Assembly: GCF_947503705.1 (NCBI RefSeq)
Contig: NZ_CANNES010000011.1
Coordinates: forward strand, 58,371 to 122,370
Reading direction: 5' to 3'
DNA length: 64,000 bases
Origin: an uncultured Tateyamaria sp.
GTDB taxonomy: Bacteria > Pseudomonadota > Alphaproteobacteria > Rhodobacterales > Rhodobacteraceae
Position 1 is the first letter of the stretch; every line of letters begins with the position of its first letter. Under the pieces are notes generated by a model that ran no database searches, had not been told where the DNA came from, and saw nothing but the letters and a program-made list of their open reading frames with translations. Of this stretch, positions 28,256 to 37,999 are shown one piece after another. Both the position numbers and the translations under genes were made by a program.

Positions 28256-29035
28256 ATGAGTACTCCACTTGTCGAGATGAAGAATATCGAGAAGCACTTT
28301 GGCTCTGTGATCGCTTTGGCGGGTGTATCGCTTGAGGTGCATCCTGGTGAATGTCACTGCCTTTTGGGCGACAACGGAGCGGGCAAGTCGACATTCATCA
28401 AGACCATGTCCGGCGTCCACAAACCGACCAAGGGCGAGATCTATTTCGAAGGTCAGCCCATGAACTTTGAGCGGCCCCGCGACGCCATCAACGCAGGCAT
28501 TGCCACGGTCTATCAGGATCTCGCGATGATCCCGCTGATGTCGGTGTCACGCAATTTCTTCATGGGCAACGAGCCCACGAAGCGGATCGGCCCCGTCACC
28601 GTCTTTGACCACGAACAGGCCAATGACGTGACGATGGCCGAAATGAAAAAGATGGGCATTAACCTGCGTGGGCCTGACCAGGCGGTCGGCACTTTGTCAG
28701 GTGGCGAACGTCAGACGGTGGCCATTGCGCGTGCGGTTTATTTCGGGGCCAAAGTGCTCATTCTTGATGAGCCGACGTCTGCCCTTGGGGTGCGCCAAAC
28801 CTCGAATGTCTTGGCCACGGTCGACCGCGTACGCAAGAAAGGCATCGCCGTCGTTTTCATTACCCATAACGTGCGGCACGCCATGGCCGTGGGTGATCGG
28901 TTTACGGTCTTGAACCGGGGCAAAACCTTGGGCACCGCCAAAAGGGGCGAGATCACGCCTGACGAATTGCAAGACCTAATGGCGGGCGGCCAAGAACTTG
29001 CGACGCTCGAAGGGAGCTTGGGCGGCACCGTTTAA
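28256..29035 (+). CDS. Sugar ABC transporter ATPase, single-domain (FrcA-like)
   Basis: 259 residues with one ABC domain: Walker [10 protein letters not shown]-loop YQDLAMI, signature LSGGERQ, Walker [13 protein letters not shown] and H-loop FITHNVRHA. Classical ribose- or inositol-type importers use a ~500-residue double ATPase, whereas this protein is half that size like FrcA and presumably works as a homodimer. It starts 1 nt after the permease stop. Confidence 0.9.
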   Translation: MSTPLVEMKNIEKHFGSVIALAGVSLEVHPGECHCLLGDNGAGKSTFIKTMSGVHKPTKGEIYFEGQPMNFERPRDAINAGIATVYQDLAMIPLMSVSRNFFMGNEPTKRIGPVTVFDHEQANDVTMAEMKKMGINLRGPDQAVGTLSGGERQTVAIARAVYFGAKVLILDEPTSALGVRQTSNVLATVDRVRKKGIAVVFITHNVRHAMAVGDRFTVLNRGKTLGTAKRGEITPDELQDLMAGGQELATLEGSLGGTV

Positions 29036-29049
29036 GCGCAGGCCTCGCC

Positions 29050-29087
29050 AAGGAAACCGCCGCACCCTTCGGAGTGGCGGTTTCCTT
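29050..29087. terminator. Convergent hairpin terminator
   Basis: 12-bp perfect stem AAGGAAACCGCC/GGCGGTTTCCTT with a 14-nt loop between the transporter operon (plus) and the dioxygenase gene (minus). It overlaps the stop codon of the latter. The U-run is short on both strands, so it may act bidirectionally but weakly. Confidence 0.6.
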
Positions 29088-30258
29088 ATGGCCGCTGACG
29101 CTCCGTGATCCGATCCAGCGCGGCGCTGAACTCATCCGGTTCCATGCCTTCGGCAAGGGCGCGGTGAAACAGGGCTGCTTGCGTTTCAGGGGCCAAGCCG
29201 CCCACCGGGGGATCGCGGTCAAGGTTGGTCGGAAAGGAATATCCCTCGGCACAAGCCGCAATTGCAGCATGTCGGTTCGCTTCGCTTTGCGTGCCTTCGG
29301 CCTGAGCGTGTGGGTAAAGCACTTTGCACATTGCGGCCCGGTCCAGAGTCTCCATCGCGCGCCCAAAGGCAGAGGACACTTGCAGCAGGTTTGCCATGCG
29401 GTGAATGTCGGCACTGGTGTTGGCACCGGCCGCATGGAACAGGGCAGGGTTAAAGAACACTGCGTCACCCTTGGAAAGCGGCAGTTGCACGTAGTTTTCT
29501 TCAAAACAGGCCCGAAACTCGGGCAGCCGCCAGGCGGCATAGCCGGGGCGGTAGAGCTGTGAAAAAGGTAAAAGCTTCGTCGGTCCACTTTCCACCGGCA
29601 TGTCACAATGGGCAATCGCACCTTGCAAGGTTAGGCTCGCGGAAAGATCGTGTACGTGCGCGGGATAGCGCCCGCTGACCTGTGCCGTTTGAAAACCCAG
29701 ATGGTAGTCGCGATGTGCCTGCTGTGCCGCTCCGCCGGGATGGACCAGGTTGACTTGTGCGGTCATCTGATAATTTGGACCCAACCAAGCTTCGGCCACA
29801 GCGTCGATGGCGGCATTGCCGAAATACTGCAAAAACACCTCCGGCGCGCGCAGGCACAGTTTCTGGCACGCGTTCCAAATGCGGTCATTGGCGCCAGAGG
29901 CTGCAAAATGATCCCCACTGCCACCACTGGCCTTTTTTTCCTCTGTGATGATCTTCTCGAACAGGGTTGTTGCTGCATCCAGTGGACGAGTGTCGGCATA
30001 CACGCCTCGCAGGGCCAGCACGCCGGGGCCGTTCAGAAACACATTTGCCCATTCCGTCATGAGGCTCTGGCGTGTTTCAGGCGCGTCCAATTCCGGGCGC
30101 AATCGGGCCATATCGTAGATCGGAATGTTGTGTCGAAGTTCATCCGCCTGTGGCATCGCGGCTGCATCAGCGCTTTGTCGGATCAGCGCATGGAAGTCGC
30201 CGATCTCGCAGTCGTCAGCGGCATAATAACCACCAAACGCTTCGCTTTGGTCCTTCAT
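29086..30258 (-). CDS. Phytanoyl-CoA dioxygenase (PhyH)-family 2-oxoglutarate/Fe(II) oxygenase
   Basis: 390 residues. The iron-binding facial triad is visible as H182 and D184 (QQAHRDYH) and H275 (FFNPALFHAAG), with Arg287 (HRMAN) as the likely 2-oxoglutarate anchor. Proteins of this family hydroxylate diverse small molecules. It is transcribed away from kynA and toward the inositol transporter, with its own upstream region. The substrate cannot be assigned; an oxidised inositol or alkyl-ether compound would suit the location, but this is a guess. Confidence 0.8.
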   Translation of the reverse strand: MKDQSEAFGGYYAADDCEIGDFHALIRQSADAAAMPQADELRHNIPIYDMARLRPELDAPETRQSLMTEWANVFLNGPGVLALRGVYADTRPLDAATTLFEKIITEEKKASGGSGDHFAASGANDRIWNACQKLCLRAPEVFLQYFGNAAIDAVAEAWLGPNYQMTAQVNLVHPGGAAQQAHRDYHLGFQTAQVSGRYPAHVHDLSASLTLQGAIAHCDMPVESGPTKLLPFSQLYRPGYAAWRLPEFRACFEENYVQLPLSKGDAVFFNPALFHAAGANTSADIHRMANLLQVSSAFGRAMETLDRAAMCKVLYPHAQAEGTQSEANRHAAIAACAEGYSFPTNLDRDPPVGGLAPETQAALFHRALAEGMEPDEFSAALDRITERQRP

Positions 30259-30497
30259 CTCCGGCTCCTCCCAGTGCAGAGTGCGGTTGATCAGGTTTTA
30301 CCTGCCAACCTATTGTCTTTCCTGAGAATTGTAGGTGATTTGAGAGGCTAGGGGAACGCTTTACTGAGTGCATGGGCTGGATATCTGCGCAGCTTGCTGC
30401 CGATCTCGACGGTTGCGCGCCTGGGCGTTACAAGCGACAGTCCGATCAATGCTGTTCGGGTTTTTCCGGGCAAAAGTCTCGCGTCACAGGAGGGAGC

Positions 30498-31313
30498 ATG
30501 ACCGATCATCACGGGGCCAAGCTCGATTTCGCCAAGGACATGTCCTATGGCGATTATCTGGGGCTGGACGCGCTGCTTTACGCTCAGCATCCGCGCTCTG
30601 AGGCCCATGACGAGATGCTGTTTATCATCCAGCACCAAACATCCGAGCTTTGGATGCGTCTGGCGATCCACGAATTGCATGCTGCGCGTAATGCAATTCT
30701 GGCCAACGACCTGCGCCCTGCTTTCAAGATGCTGGCCCGGGTGACCCGGATTTTTGAGCAATTGAACGGCGCGTGGGACGTTCTGCGCACCATGACGCCC
30801 AGCGAGTACACAGATTTTCGCCCGGCTTTGGGCAATTCCTCGGGCTTTCAATCGCATCAGTACCGGATGATTGAATTCATTCTGGGCAATCGCCAAACGG
30901 CCCTGACGAAAGTGCACGCACATAAGGCCGAAGCACATGGCGTGCTGATGGATGAACTTCAACGACCGAGCCTGTATCAGGTGGCCTTGTCGCTGACGGC
31001 GCGAGGGTTGGACCTTTCTGACCCTGCGGGCCTGCCAGCACAGGCGTCATGGGTAGCACAGCAACCGATCCAAGACATGTGGCAACATGTTTACGAAGAC
31101 CCCGCAACCCATTGGGAACTATATGAGTTGGCGGAAAAGCTGGTGGACCTTGAAGACTATTTCCGCCGATGGCGTTTCAATCATGTGACCACGGTTGAAC
31201 GGATCATCGGATTCAAGCGCGGCACTGGTGGTACCGCGGGGGTGGCCTATTTGCGCAAGATGCTCGAAGTTGAGCTGTTTCCAGAGCTTTGGCACGTGAG
31301 AGGAGACCTGTAG
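30498..31313 (+). CDS. kynA: Tryptophan 2,3-dioxygenase
   Basis: 271-residue haem dioxygenase oxidising L-tryptophan to N-formylkynurenine. Family blocks are clear: [15 protein letters not shown], the [16 protein letters not shown] motif and [20 protein letters not shown] precedes the ATG at 30498. It is directly followed by kynureninase with no gap. The kynurenine formamidase gene normally needed between the two steps is not in this window. Confidence 0.95.
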   Translation: MTDHHGAKLDFAKDMSYGDYLGLDALLYAQHPRSEAHDEMLFIIQHQTSELWMRLAIHELHAARNAILANDLRPAFKMLARVTRIFEQLNGAWDVLRTMTPSEYTDFRPALGNSSGFQSHQYRMIEFILGNRQTALTKVHAHKAEAHGVLMDELQRPSLYQVALSLTARGLDLSDPAGLPAQASWVAQQPIQDMWQHVYEDPATHWELYELAEKLVDLEDYFRRWRFNHVTTVERIIGFKRGTGGTAGVAYLRKMLEVELFPELWHVRGDL

Positions 31314-32498
31314 ATGGTTCTGCAAAAAGACTTTTTCGACTTACCCACAGGGATGATTTACCTTGATGGAAACTCTTTGGGTCCGCTGCCCAATACAGCC
31401 AAAGCCCGTGTCGCTGCCATGATGCAGGACGAATGGGGCGCGCAATTGATCAAGGGCTGGAACAGTGCCGGTTGGATGGCGCAACCTTCGCGGATCGGCG
31501 ATGCGGTTGGTCGGTTGATCGGAGCGCCCACCGGCTCTGTTGTGATGGGCGATACGTTATCAATCAAGGTTTATCAAGCAGTGGCAGCTGCCATCAGGAT
31601 GCGGCCTGAGCGACGTGTTATTCTGAGCGATTCCGGCAACTTCCCGACCGACCTTTATATGGTTCAAGGGCTGATCCGTGCGCTTGATCAAGGATACGAA
31701 TTGCGGGTTGTTGCCCCTGACGAGGTTACCGAGGCAATTGATGACAGTGTGGCCGCGGTGATGCTGACCGAGGTCGACTATCGCACAGGTCGATTGCACA
31801 ATATGGGTGATTTGACAAAGCGTGCGCATGCCGCCGGTGCGATAATGATCTGGGATCTGGCCCACAGCGCCGGCGCCATTCCGGTTGATCTGGCCGGATG
31901 TGGTTGCGAGCTTGCGGTGGGCTGCACTTACAAATACCTCAATGGCGGTCCCGGCGCGCCTGCCTTTATCTATGTGCGTCCCGATCTGGCGGATACGATT
32001 GAACCGGCGTTGGCCGGATGGTTGGGCCATGACGCGCCCTTTGACTTTGACCTCGAATATCGGCCCGCACCTGGGATCGAGCGCATGCGCGTGGGCACGC
32101 CACCTGTCATCCAACTGGCCGCACTGGAGGCCGCACTTGAGGTTTGGGAGGCTGTGGATATGTCAGAATTACGTTCTGCATCAATCGCTTTGCAGGAAAC
32201 CTTTATCCATCACGTTGAGGCACGCGTTCCGCAGTTGGCGCTCGCCAGTCCACGTGACAGTGCACAGCGCGGCAGCCAGGTCTCGTTCGCATTCGAGAAC
32301 GGTTACGCCGCGATGCAGGCCCTGATTGCGCGCGGCGTCATAGGAGATTTCCGTGCGCCCGACATCATGCGCTTTGGTTTTACTCCGCTTTACATCGACG
32401 AGGCAGATGTGATTGCTGCGGTTGATCATATTGAAGTGGTCATGCGTGACCGGATATGGGACGACCCGCAATATCTGACCCGCCAAAGGGTCACGTAA
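31314..32498 (+). CDS. kynU: Kynureninase
   Basis: 394-residue PLP enzyme cleaving kynurenine to anthranilate and alanine. It shows YLDGNSLGPLP at the N-terminus and the PLP lysine region GCTYKYLNGGPGAP. Its ATG follows the kynA stop immediately, so the two are co-translated. A LIV-type transporter starts 93 nt downstream on the same strand and may be co-expressed. Confidence 0.95.
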   Translation: MVLQKDFFDLPTGMIYLDGNSLGPLPNTAKARVAAMMQDEWGAQLIKGWNSAGWMAQPSRIGDAVGRLIGAPTGSVVMGDTLSIKVYQAVAAAIRMRPERRVILSDSGNFPTDLYMVQGLIRALDQGYELRVVAPDEVTEAIDDSVAAVMLTEVDYRTGRLHNMGDLTKRAHAAGAIMIWDLAHSAGAIPVDLAGCGCELAVGCTYKYLNGGPGAPAFIYVRPDLADTIEPALAGWLGHDAPFDFDLEYRPAPGIERMRVGTPPVIQLAALEAALEVWEAVDMSELRSASIALQETFIHHVEARVPQLALASPRDSAQRGSQVSFAFENGYAAMQALIARGVIGDFRAPDIMRFGFTPLYIDEADVIAAVDHIEVVMRDRIWDDPQYLTRQRVT

Positions 32499-32591
32499 CG
32501 CATATCAGGGCTTGACAGAACACAGCCTCATAAGGGTCTGATGATCCACAATAAGAGGGCCGATAGAGCCCGCATTCATGGGAAAAGATTT

Positions 32592-33734
32592 ATGACGTTG
32601 AAGACTATGATGGCAGCCGCATGTGTGGCGGCCTTGGGCACGGCAGCGCTCGCAGATGGGCATGGCGGCAAGGTCAAGGTTGGTATGATCACGACCCTGT
32701 CCGGCGGCGGTGCAGGCCTCGGCATTGACGTGCGTGACGGGTTTTTGTTGGCGGCAAAGGGCAATGACAGCCTTGAGTTCGTAATCGAGGATGACCAGCG
32801 CAAGCCCGACATTGCCGTGCAATTGGCTGACAAGATGATCCAATCGGAAAAAGTCGACGTCATGACCGGCATCATCTGGTCCAACCTGGCCATGGCCGTC
32901 GTGCCCGCAGCGACGGCGCAGGGCGCGTTTTACCTGTCGCCAAATGCCGGCCCTTCGGCCCTTGCAGGACGTGGATGTCATCAGAACTACTTCAACGTTA
33001 GCTGGCAAAATGACGCGTTTTACGAGGCGGGTGGCGCATGGGCGTCCGAGAACGGGATCGAAAAGGTCTTTCTCATTGCGCCCAACTATCCGGCAGGCAA
33101 GGACGGTATGACAGGGTTCAAACGGACATTCAAAGGCGAGGTCGTGAACGAGGTTTACACCAAGCTGGGCCAGACCGATTACGCCGCCGAGATCGCGCAA
33201 ATCCGCGCTTCGGATGCCGACACGGTTTATTTCTTCCTGCCCGGCGGCATGGGCATTTCGTTCATGAAGCAATATTCCGGCTCTGGCGTCGACAAGACGG
33301 TGATGGGCCCCGCTTTCAGCTTTGATCAGGGCATACTTGGTGCGATCGGCGAAGCCGCCTTGGGGGTCAAGAACACTGCCCATTGGTCCAAGGATCTCGA
33401 CGTGCCGGGAAACGCCGAATTTGTCAGCGCGTTTCAAGCCGAGTATGGGCGTTTGCCGTCGCTTTATGCCGCGCAGGGTTACGACACCGCTCTGCTCTTG
33501 ATCTCGGCGATGGGTAAGGCGGATGTGAAGGATGCGGATGCTTTCCGCTCCGCGTTGAAAGAGGCCGATTTCCAGTCGGTTCGGGGTGATTTCGCCTTTG
33601 CAGACAATCACCACCCGATCCAGAATGTTTACATGCGCGAGGTCGTCAAGGAGGGTGATGTCGTAACCAACAAATTGGTGGGTGTGGCCCTGTCTGACCA
33701 TTCGGATGTCTACGGCGCCGATTGCGAGATGTAA
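32592..33734 (+). CDS. Branched-chain amino acid-type ABC transporter binding protein
   Basis: 380 residues: Sec signal (about 1-22, ending AALADG) and a type I periplasmic-binding fold (VKVGMITTLSGGGAGLG, TGIIWSNLAMAVVPAA, DTVYFFLPGGMG). It is the first gene of a five-gene LIV-type importer. The start MTLKTMMAA is chosen for its signal-peptide fit; an in-frame ATG 51 nt upstream would add a charged extension. Ligand unknown: aromatic or kynurenine-related compounds are plausible given kynAU just upstream. Confidence 0.85.
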   Translation: MTLKTMMAAACVAALGTAALADGHGGKVKVGMITTLSGGGAGLGIDVRDGFLLAAKGNDSLEFVIEDDQRKPDIAVQLADKMIQSEKVDVMTGIIWSNLAMAVVPAATAQGAFYLSPNAGPSALAGRGCHQNYFNVSWQNDAFYEAGGAWASENGIEKVFLIAPNYPAGKDGMTGFKRTFKGEVVNEVYTKLGQTDYAAEIAQIRASDADTVYFFLPGGMGISFMKQYSGSGVDKTVMGPAFSFDQGILGAIGEAALGVKNTAHWSKDLDVPGNAEFVSAFQAEYGRLPSLYAAQGYDTALLLISAMGKADVKDADAFRSALKEADFQSVRGDFAFADNHHPIQNVYMREVVKEGDVVTNKLVGVALSDHSDVYGADCEM

Positions 33735-33740
33735 CGCAAC

Positions 33741-33762
33741 AGCCCCGGTCACGGCCGGGGCT
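33741..33762 (+). terminator. Hairpin after the binding-protein gene
   Basis: 8-bp stem AGCCCCGG/CCGGGGCT with a 6-nt loop, 6 nt after the stop and followed by a T-run a few bases on. It is a likely partial terminator or RNA stabiliser that keeps the binding protein in excess of the membrane subunits. Confidence 0.65.
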
Positions 33763-33815
33763 TACCCATTTTTCTCAATGACTTGTCCGGTGATCTTGCC
33801 GGATTGGGTAGGGCT

Positions 33816-34733
33816 ATGACGACCCTTCTTTTGATCGAACAGGTGCTGAACGGGTTGCAATCGGGGATCATGCTGTTCCTGATGGCGGCTGGTCTGACTT
33901 TGATCTTTGGGGTCATGGGATTGATCAATCTGGCGCATGGCTCGCTTTATATGGTGGGTGCCTTTGCGGCGGCGGCGGTTGCCGGTGCGACGGGGTCTTT
34001 TGTGCTGGCGCTGATGGCCTCCTTAATCGCGGCTGCGGCAGCGGGCGCGGTGATCGAGATGGTGGTGATCCGGCGGCTTTATGACCGCGATCACCTTGAT
34101 CAGGTCCTTGCCACCTTCGCGCTGATCCTGATCTTTTCCGAAGGCACGCGGTGGGTCTTTGGATCCTTCCCGCTTTACCTTGACGTGCCTGCGGCCTTGG
34201 CGGGGCCGGTGACATTACCGGGAGGAATACTATATCCGGCCTATCGTTTGCTGATCATTGTCGTGGGTCTTGCGATCGCTGCCGGGCTGTTTTTGCTGAT
34301 TGCACGCACGCGGATCGGCATTCAGATCCGTGCGGGGGAAAGTGACCGCGAGATGATCGGGGCCTTGGGCGTTGATATCTCACGGCTCTATACAATCGTC
34401 TTTGCCTTGGGCGCGGCCCTTGCTGGGCTGGCGGGTGCATTGGTTGGGGCCATCCAATCGGTCCAGGTCGGAATGGGCGAGCCCGTGTTAATCCTTGCTT
34501 TTGTGGTCATTGTGATCGGCGGCATCGGCTCGATCAAGGGGGCGCTTGTCGGGGCGCTTCTGGTTGGTCTGACTGATACGCTTGGGGGCGTGTTGCTGCC
34601 GCTTGCCTTTGGCGTTTTCATGGATGCATCGACGGCTACGGCAGTCGGCTCTGCGCTCGCGTCTATGTCGATTTATATCCTGATGGCCATCGTGCTGCTC
34701 TACCGGCCCACGGGCCTTTTCGGAACGGTATGA
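33816..34733 (+). CDS. LIV-type ABC transporter permease (LivH-like)
   Basis: 305-residue permease with LivH hallmarks: GLQSGIMLFLMAAGLTLIFG, INLAHGSLYM and the C-terminal VVIVIGGIGSIKGALVG. It overlaps the next permease by 4 nt (ATGA), indicating translational coupling. ATG at 33816 is preferred over a TTG 33 nt earlier because the protein's first helix begins there. Confidence 0.88.
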   Translation: MTTLLLIEQVLNGLQSGIMLFLMAAGLTLIFGVMGLINLAHGSLYMVGAFAAAAVAGATGSFVLALMASLIAAAAAGAVIEMVVIRRLYDRDHLDQVLATFALILIFSEGTRWVFGSFPLYLDVPAALAGPVTLPGGILYPAYRLLIIVVGLAIAAGLFLLIARTRIGIQIRAGESDREMIGALGVDISRLYTIVFALGAALAGLAGALVGAIQSVQVGMGEPVLILAFVVIVIGGIGSIKGALVGALLVGLTDTLGGVLLPLAFGVFMDASTATAVGSALASMSIYILMAIVLLYRPTGLFGTV

Positions 34734-35716
34734 TACGACGCGAGGGCATCATCAACACGCTGATCTTCCTCAGCCTTCCGGCAGTCGCAGGTGCCGCATT
34801 GCTGCTGGACGAGCCGTTCACCATCACACTGGCCACGCGCGCGGCCATCCTTGCGCTGGCGGCGGTCGGTCTGAACCTTGCCCTCGGATTGGGCGGGCTG
34901 GTCAGCCTGGGTCACGCCGCGTTTTTCGGAATTGGCGGCTATGCAATGGGGATATTGGCCAGCCATGCGCAGTCCTATGTGCCTTTGATTGACACGTGGA
35001 TTGTGATTGAGGGGACGAAATCGATGCCGGTGATCTGGCTGGTAGCGGTGATCGCTTCCGCCTTCGCGGCCTTGGCAATTGGCGCGCTCAGCCTGCGTAC
35101 TTCGGGTGTGTACTTCATCATGATCACGCTCGCCTTCGGTCAGATGTTTTACTATTTTGCAATCTCTTGGCCTGCCTACGGCGGTGAAGACGGGCTGAGC
35201 ATCTATGTTCGCAACGATTTTCCGGGCTTGAATACCTTGGTCCCAATCCAGTTCTTTGGCTTGGTTTTTACCATTCTGGCGCTTGTGCTCTGGGCAATGG
35301 GCCGCTTGGCGGCATCACCTTTTGGTCTGGCTCTGAACGCCGCCCGTCAGAACGCAGAGCGGGTTGAGACAGTGGGTCTGACCCCGTTTCGACTCCGCCT
35401 TGTTGCCTTTGTGATCTCGGGTGCAATTACGGGGCTTGCGGGGGCGCTCTTTGCCGATCTCAACCGCTTTGTCTCGCCGTCGATGTTCAGTTGGCAAATG
35501 TCGGGCGAGTTCATCGTCTTTATCGTATTGGGCGGGATCGGACGCCTTTTTGGCCCCGTGGCGGGGGCGTGCCTGTTTGTAGTGTTGGAACATATGTTGA
35601 GCGGGGTCAGCGAGTTCTGGCTGATCTATGTCGGCGCAATCTTGCTTTTGGTGGTGCTCTTTGCCCGAGGCGGTTTGATCGGGACGCTTGCGGGACGCGC
35701 AGTGGCCCATGACTGA
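34730..35716 (+). CDS. LIV-type ABC transporter permease (LivM-like)
   Basis: 328-residue second permease: AVGLNLALGLGGLVSLGHAAFFGIGGY, FIMITLAFGQM and VFIVLGGIGRLFGP are LivM-family blocks. It overlaps both neighbours (4 nt with the permease before, 8 nt with the ATPase after). It forms the membrane pore with the preceding gene product. Confidence 0.88.
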   Translation: MIRREGIINTLIFLSLPAVAGAALLLDEPFTITLATRAAILALAAVGLNLALGLGGLVSLGHAAFFGIGGYAMGILASHAQSYVPLIDTWIVIEGTKSMPVIWLVAVIASAFAALAIGALSLRTSGVYFIMITLAFGQMFYYFAISWPAYGGEDGLSIYVRNDFPGLNTLVPIQFFGLVFTILALVLWAMGRLAASPFGLALNAARQNAERVETVGLTPFRLRLVAFVISGAITGLAGALFADLNRFVSPSMFSWQMSGEFIVFIVLGGIGRLFGPVAGACLFVVLEHMLSGVSEFWLIYVGAILLLVVLFARGGLIGTLAGRAVAHD

Positions 35717-36464
35717 TCCCCTACTGCATATCGAAGGATTGTCCAAATCTTTCGGTGCGTTGAAAGCCACAGATGATGTGACGCTTTCGCTGAAGCCTGG
35801 TGAAATTCATGCGTTGATCGGCCCAAATGGGGCAGGCAAATCGACGCTGATCAAACAGGTTGCGGGGGCACTTGTGCCTGATGCGGGCACGGTTTGGTTG
35901 AACGGTCGCGATGTGACGAAATTGCCCACCGCCGCAAGGGCACGGGCCGGGTTAGGCCGGACATTTCAGATCAGTTCGCTGGCGATGGAATACACGGTGC
36001 TTCAAAACGCTGTTCTGGGCGCTTTGGGCGCGCGGGGCTCCGTGTGGCGTTTTCTGGGAAATGTGATGCGGGACAAAGCGTTGCGCGGCACTGCCGAACG
36101 GGCTTTGGCGCGGGTGGGTTTGATGGAGCAGGCCTTGGTGCGCACCTCTGAGCTAAGCCACGGGCAACGCCGTTTATTGGAAGTCGCGGTCGCGCTGACG
36201 TTAGAACCTGACGTGTTCTTGATGGACGAACCTATGGCGGGCTTGGGGGCTGATGGATCGCGCCGCATGACCGGGTTTCTGGATGACCTGCGCAGCAGGG
36301 CACCAATCTTGTTGGTGGAGCATGACATGGATGCCGTGTTTGCGCTCGCCGACCGAATTTCTGTGTTGGTCTATGGCAAGATCATCGCCACTGGCACCGC
36401 GGATGAAATCCGTGCAAATCCTGAGGTGCGCTCCGCTTACCTGGGTGAAGAGATCGTGATATGA
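35709..36464 (+). CDS. LIV-type ABC transporter ATPase (LivG-like)
   Basis: 251 residues: Walker A GPNGAGKS, the LivG-type GLGRTFQISSL Q-loop region, signature LSHGQRR, Walker B VFLMDEPMAGLG and H-loop LVEHDMDAVF. The ATG overlaps the permease end. Its end overlaps the second ATPase by 4 nt. Confidence 0.88.
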   Translation: MTDPLLHIEGLSKSFGALKATDDVTLSLKPGEIHALIGPNGAGKSTLIKQVAGALVPDAGTVWLNGRDVTKLPTAARARAGLGRTFQISSLAMEYTVLQNAVLGALGARGSVWRFLGNVMRDKALRGTAERALARVGLMEQALVRTSELSHGQRRLLEVAVALTLEPDVFLMDEPMAGLGADGSRRMTGFLDDLRSRAPILLVEHDMDAVFALADRISVLVYGKIIATGTADEIRANPEVRSAYLGEEIVI

Positions 36465-37150
36465 CTTTGTTACGTATGGAGAATGTGCAAGCCTCCTACG
36501 GTCAAACCCAGGCTTTGTTTGGTGTCGATCTGCAAGTGGGTGAAGGTGAGGTCCTTGCGCTCATGGGGCGCAATGGGATGGGTAAATCGTCGACCGTCAA
36601 GGTGATGTGCCGTTTGTTGAAACATGCTTCCGGGCAGGTGCAATTTGCCGGGATGGATTTGGGGGGGATGCCACCCCATGTTGCCGCCCGAGCGGGCCTC
36701 GGCCTTGTGCCTGAGGGCCGCCGCTGTTTTCCGAATTTGACGGTATATGAAAACCTGATTGCGGCGGCGCGTGCGGGTGTATGGAGTTTTGCGGCTGTGA
36801 CGGAGCTGTTTCCGCGTCTAGCCGAGCGGCGTGATCAAATGGCGTCGAGCCTGTCGGGGGGCGAACAGCAGATGTTAGCCATTGGTCGGGCGCTGATGAC
36901 CAATCCCCGCTTGTTGATCCTGGACGAGGCGACGGAAGGTTTGGCGCCGGTGGTGCGGCAAGAGATATGGGCCGCACTTGCGCGCCTCAAGGCGGAGACC
37001 GGTCTTGCGCTGATTGTTGTCGATAAATCACTGGCGGAATTGTCCCGCGTCTCAGACAGGGCGGTGATCTTGGAGCGTGGGAAATCCGTTTGGACGGGCA
37101 CGATGGATGTACTGAACGCGGAAGTGGCGGATCGATATTTGGGTGTGTGA
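36461..37150 (+). CDS. LIV-type ABC transporter ATPase (LivF-like)
   Basis: 229 residues: Walker A GRNGMGKS, GLVPEGRRCFPNLT (LivF-type), signature LSGGEQQ and Walker B LLILDEATEGLAP. The H-loop position reads VVDKSLAEL, so the usual histidine (VEQN/H) appears to be missing, as is common in LivF proteins. It is the last gene of the operon; a hairpin region separates it from the convergent znuB. Confidence 0.87.
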   Translation: MTLLRMENVQASYGQTQALFGVDLQVGEGEVLALMGRNGMGKSSTVKVMCRLLKHASGQVQFAGMDLGGMPPHVAARAGLGLVPEGRRCFPNLTVYENLIAAARAGVWSFAAVTELFPRLAERRDQMASSLSGGEQQMLAIGRALMTNPRLLILDEATEGLAPVVRQEIWAALARLKAETGLALIVVDKSLAELSRVSDRAVILERGKSVWTGTMDVLNAEVADRYLGV

Positions 37151-37160
37151 GGGACGGGGT

Positions 37161-37190
37161 CGGACGCTCTTTGCCTTTGGCAAAGACGCC
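37161..37190. terminator. Bidirectional hairpin between transporter and zinc operons
   Basis: Inner stem CTTTGCC/GGCAAAG with a 3-nt loop, enclosed by GACG/CGTC-like and outer GGGACGG/CCGTCCC complementarity spanning 37151-37205. It lies between convergent genes and could end transcription from both sides; no clear U-run is present. Confidence 0.5.
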
Positions 37191-37204
37191 CTGCCCACCG
37201 TCCC

Positions 37205-37999
37205 TTAGCCGCGCCGCACCATCCGTGCCACGAGGCTGGTCAGGACGAACAGTCCCGCCGCCACGCAAACCATTGTGGGTCCCGTGGGCGTGTCGAGGTG
37301 GAAGGACGCTCCAAGCCCGCCGATGGCCGCCATAACGCCAATCACCGCCGTCACAAGCGCCATCATCTCGGGCGTGCCTGCCAAAGGCCGCGCCGCGGCG
37401 GGCGGGATCACCAGCAGCGCCCCGATCAGCAGGGCACCCACCGCCTTGATCGCCACCGCAACTGTAAGAGCCAGTGCCAACGTCAGAACCAGTTGTTCAG
37501 CACGGGGCGAAATACCGCTCGATTGTGCAAGATCCGCATTCAGCGTCGCTGCCAGCATCCGCTGCCACCGCCAAACCATCAGGCTGATAACTGCCGCGGC
37601 CCCCGCCCAGATCAGCGCAAGATCTGTCTTGGATACCGCGAGGATATCACCAAAGAGGTAGCCCATCAGATCGACACGGACCCCAGACAGGAACGAAACA
37701 GCGACGAGACCGATGGCCAAGGCGCTATGCGCCAGAACCCCGAGCAACGTATCTTCGGCCAGGCCGCGCCCGGATAGTGATTGGACCAAAAGGGCCATCA
37801 TCATGGCCGTAGCCAGAACCCCGAGCATGATTGGCCCCTGAAAGGCCAGAGACAAGGCAACACCCATCAGTGCCGCATGGGCGGTGGCATCACCGAAATA
37901 GGCCATCCGACGCCAGACCACGAAACAGCCTAGGGGTGCGGCGGCCAGAGCCGTGCCAACACCAGCCAAGGCGGCGCGCATCAGAAAATCATCAAGCAT
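37205..37999 (-). CDS. znuB: Zinc ABC transporter permease
   Basis: 264-residue membrane permease of the metal (ABC-3) family: GCFVVWRRMAYFGDATAHAALMGVALS and LLIGALLVIPPAAARPLAG. The size matches E. coli ZnuB. The start MLDDFLMRAAL overlaps the znuC end by 8 nt; an ATG 18 nt earlier is possible, and neither has a clear ribosome site, consistent with translational coupling. Confidence 0.9.
   Translation of the reverse strand: MLDDFLMRAALAGVGTALAAAPLGCFVVWRRMAYFGDATAHAALMGVALSLAFQGPIMLGVLATAMMMALLVQSLSGRGLAEDTLLGVLAHSALAIGLVAVSFLSGVRVDLMGYLFGDILAVSKTDLALIWAGAAAVISLMVWRWQRMLAATLNADLAQSSGISPRAEQLVLTLALALTVAVAIKAVGALLIGALLVIPPAAARPLAGTPEMMALVTAVIGVMAAIGGLGASFHLDTPTGPTMVCVAAGLFVLTSLVARMVRRG

Noticed and set aside
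32505..33752. 415-codon minus-strand frame opposite the LIV-type binding protein
   Set aside because: The plus strand has a signal peptide, binding fold and operon position; the minus frame is a compositional shadow.
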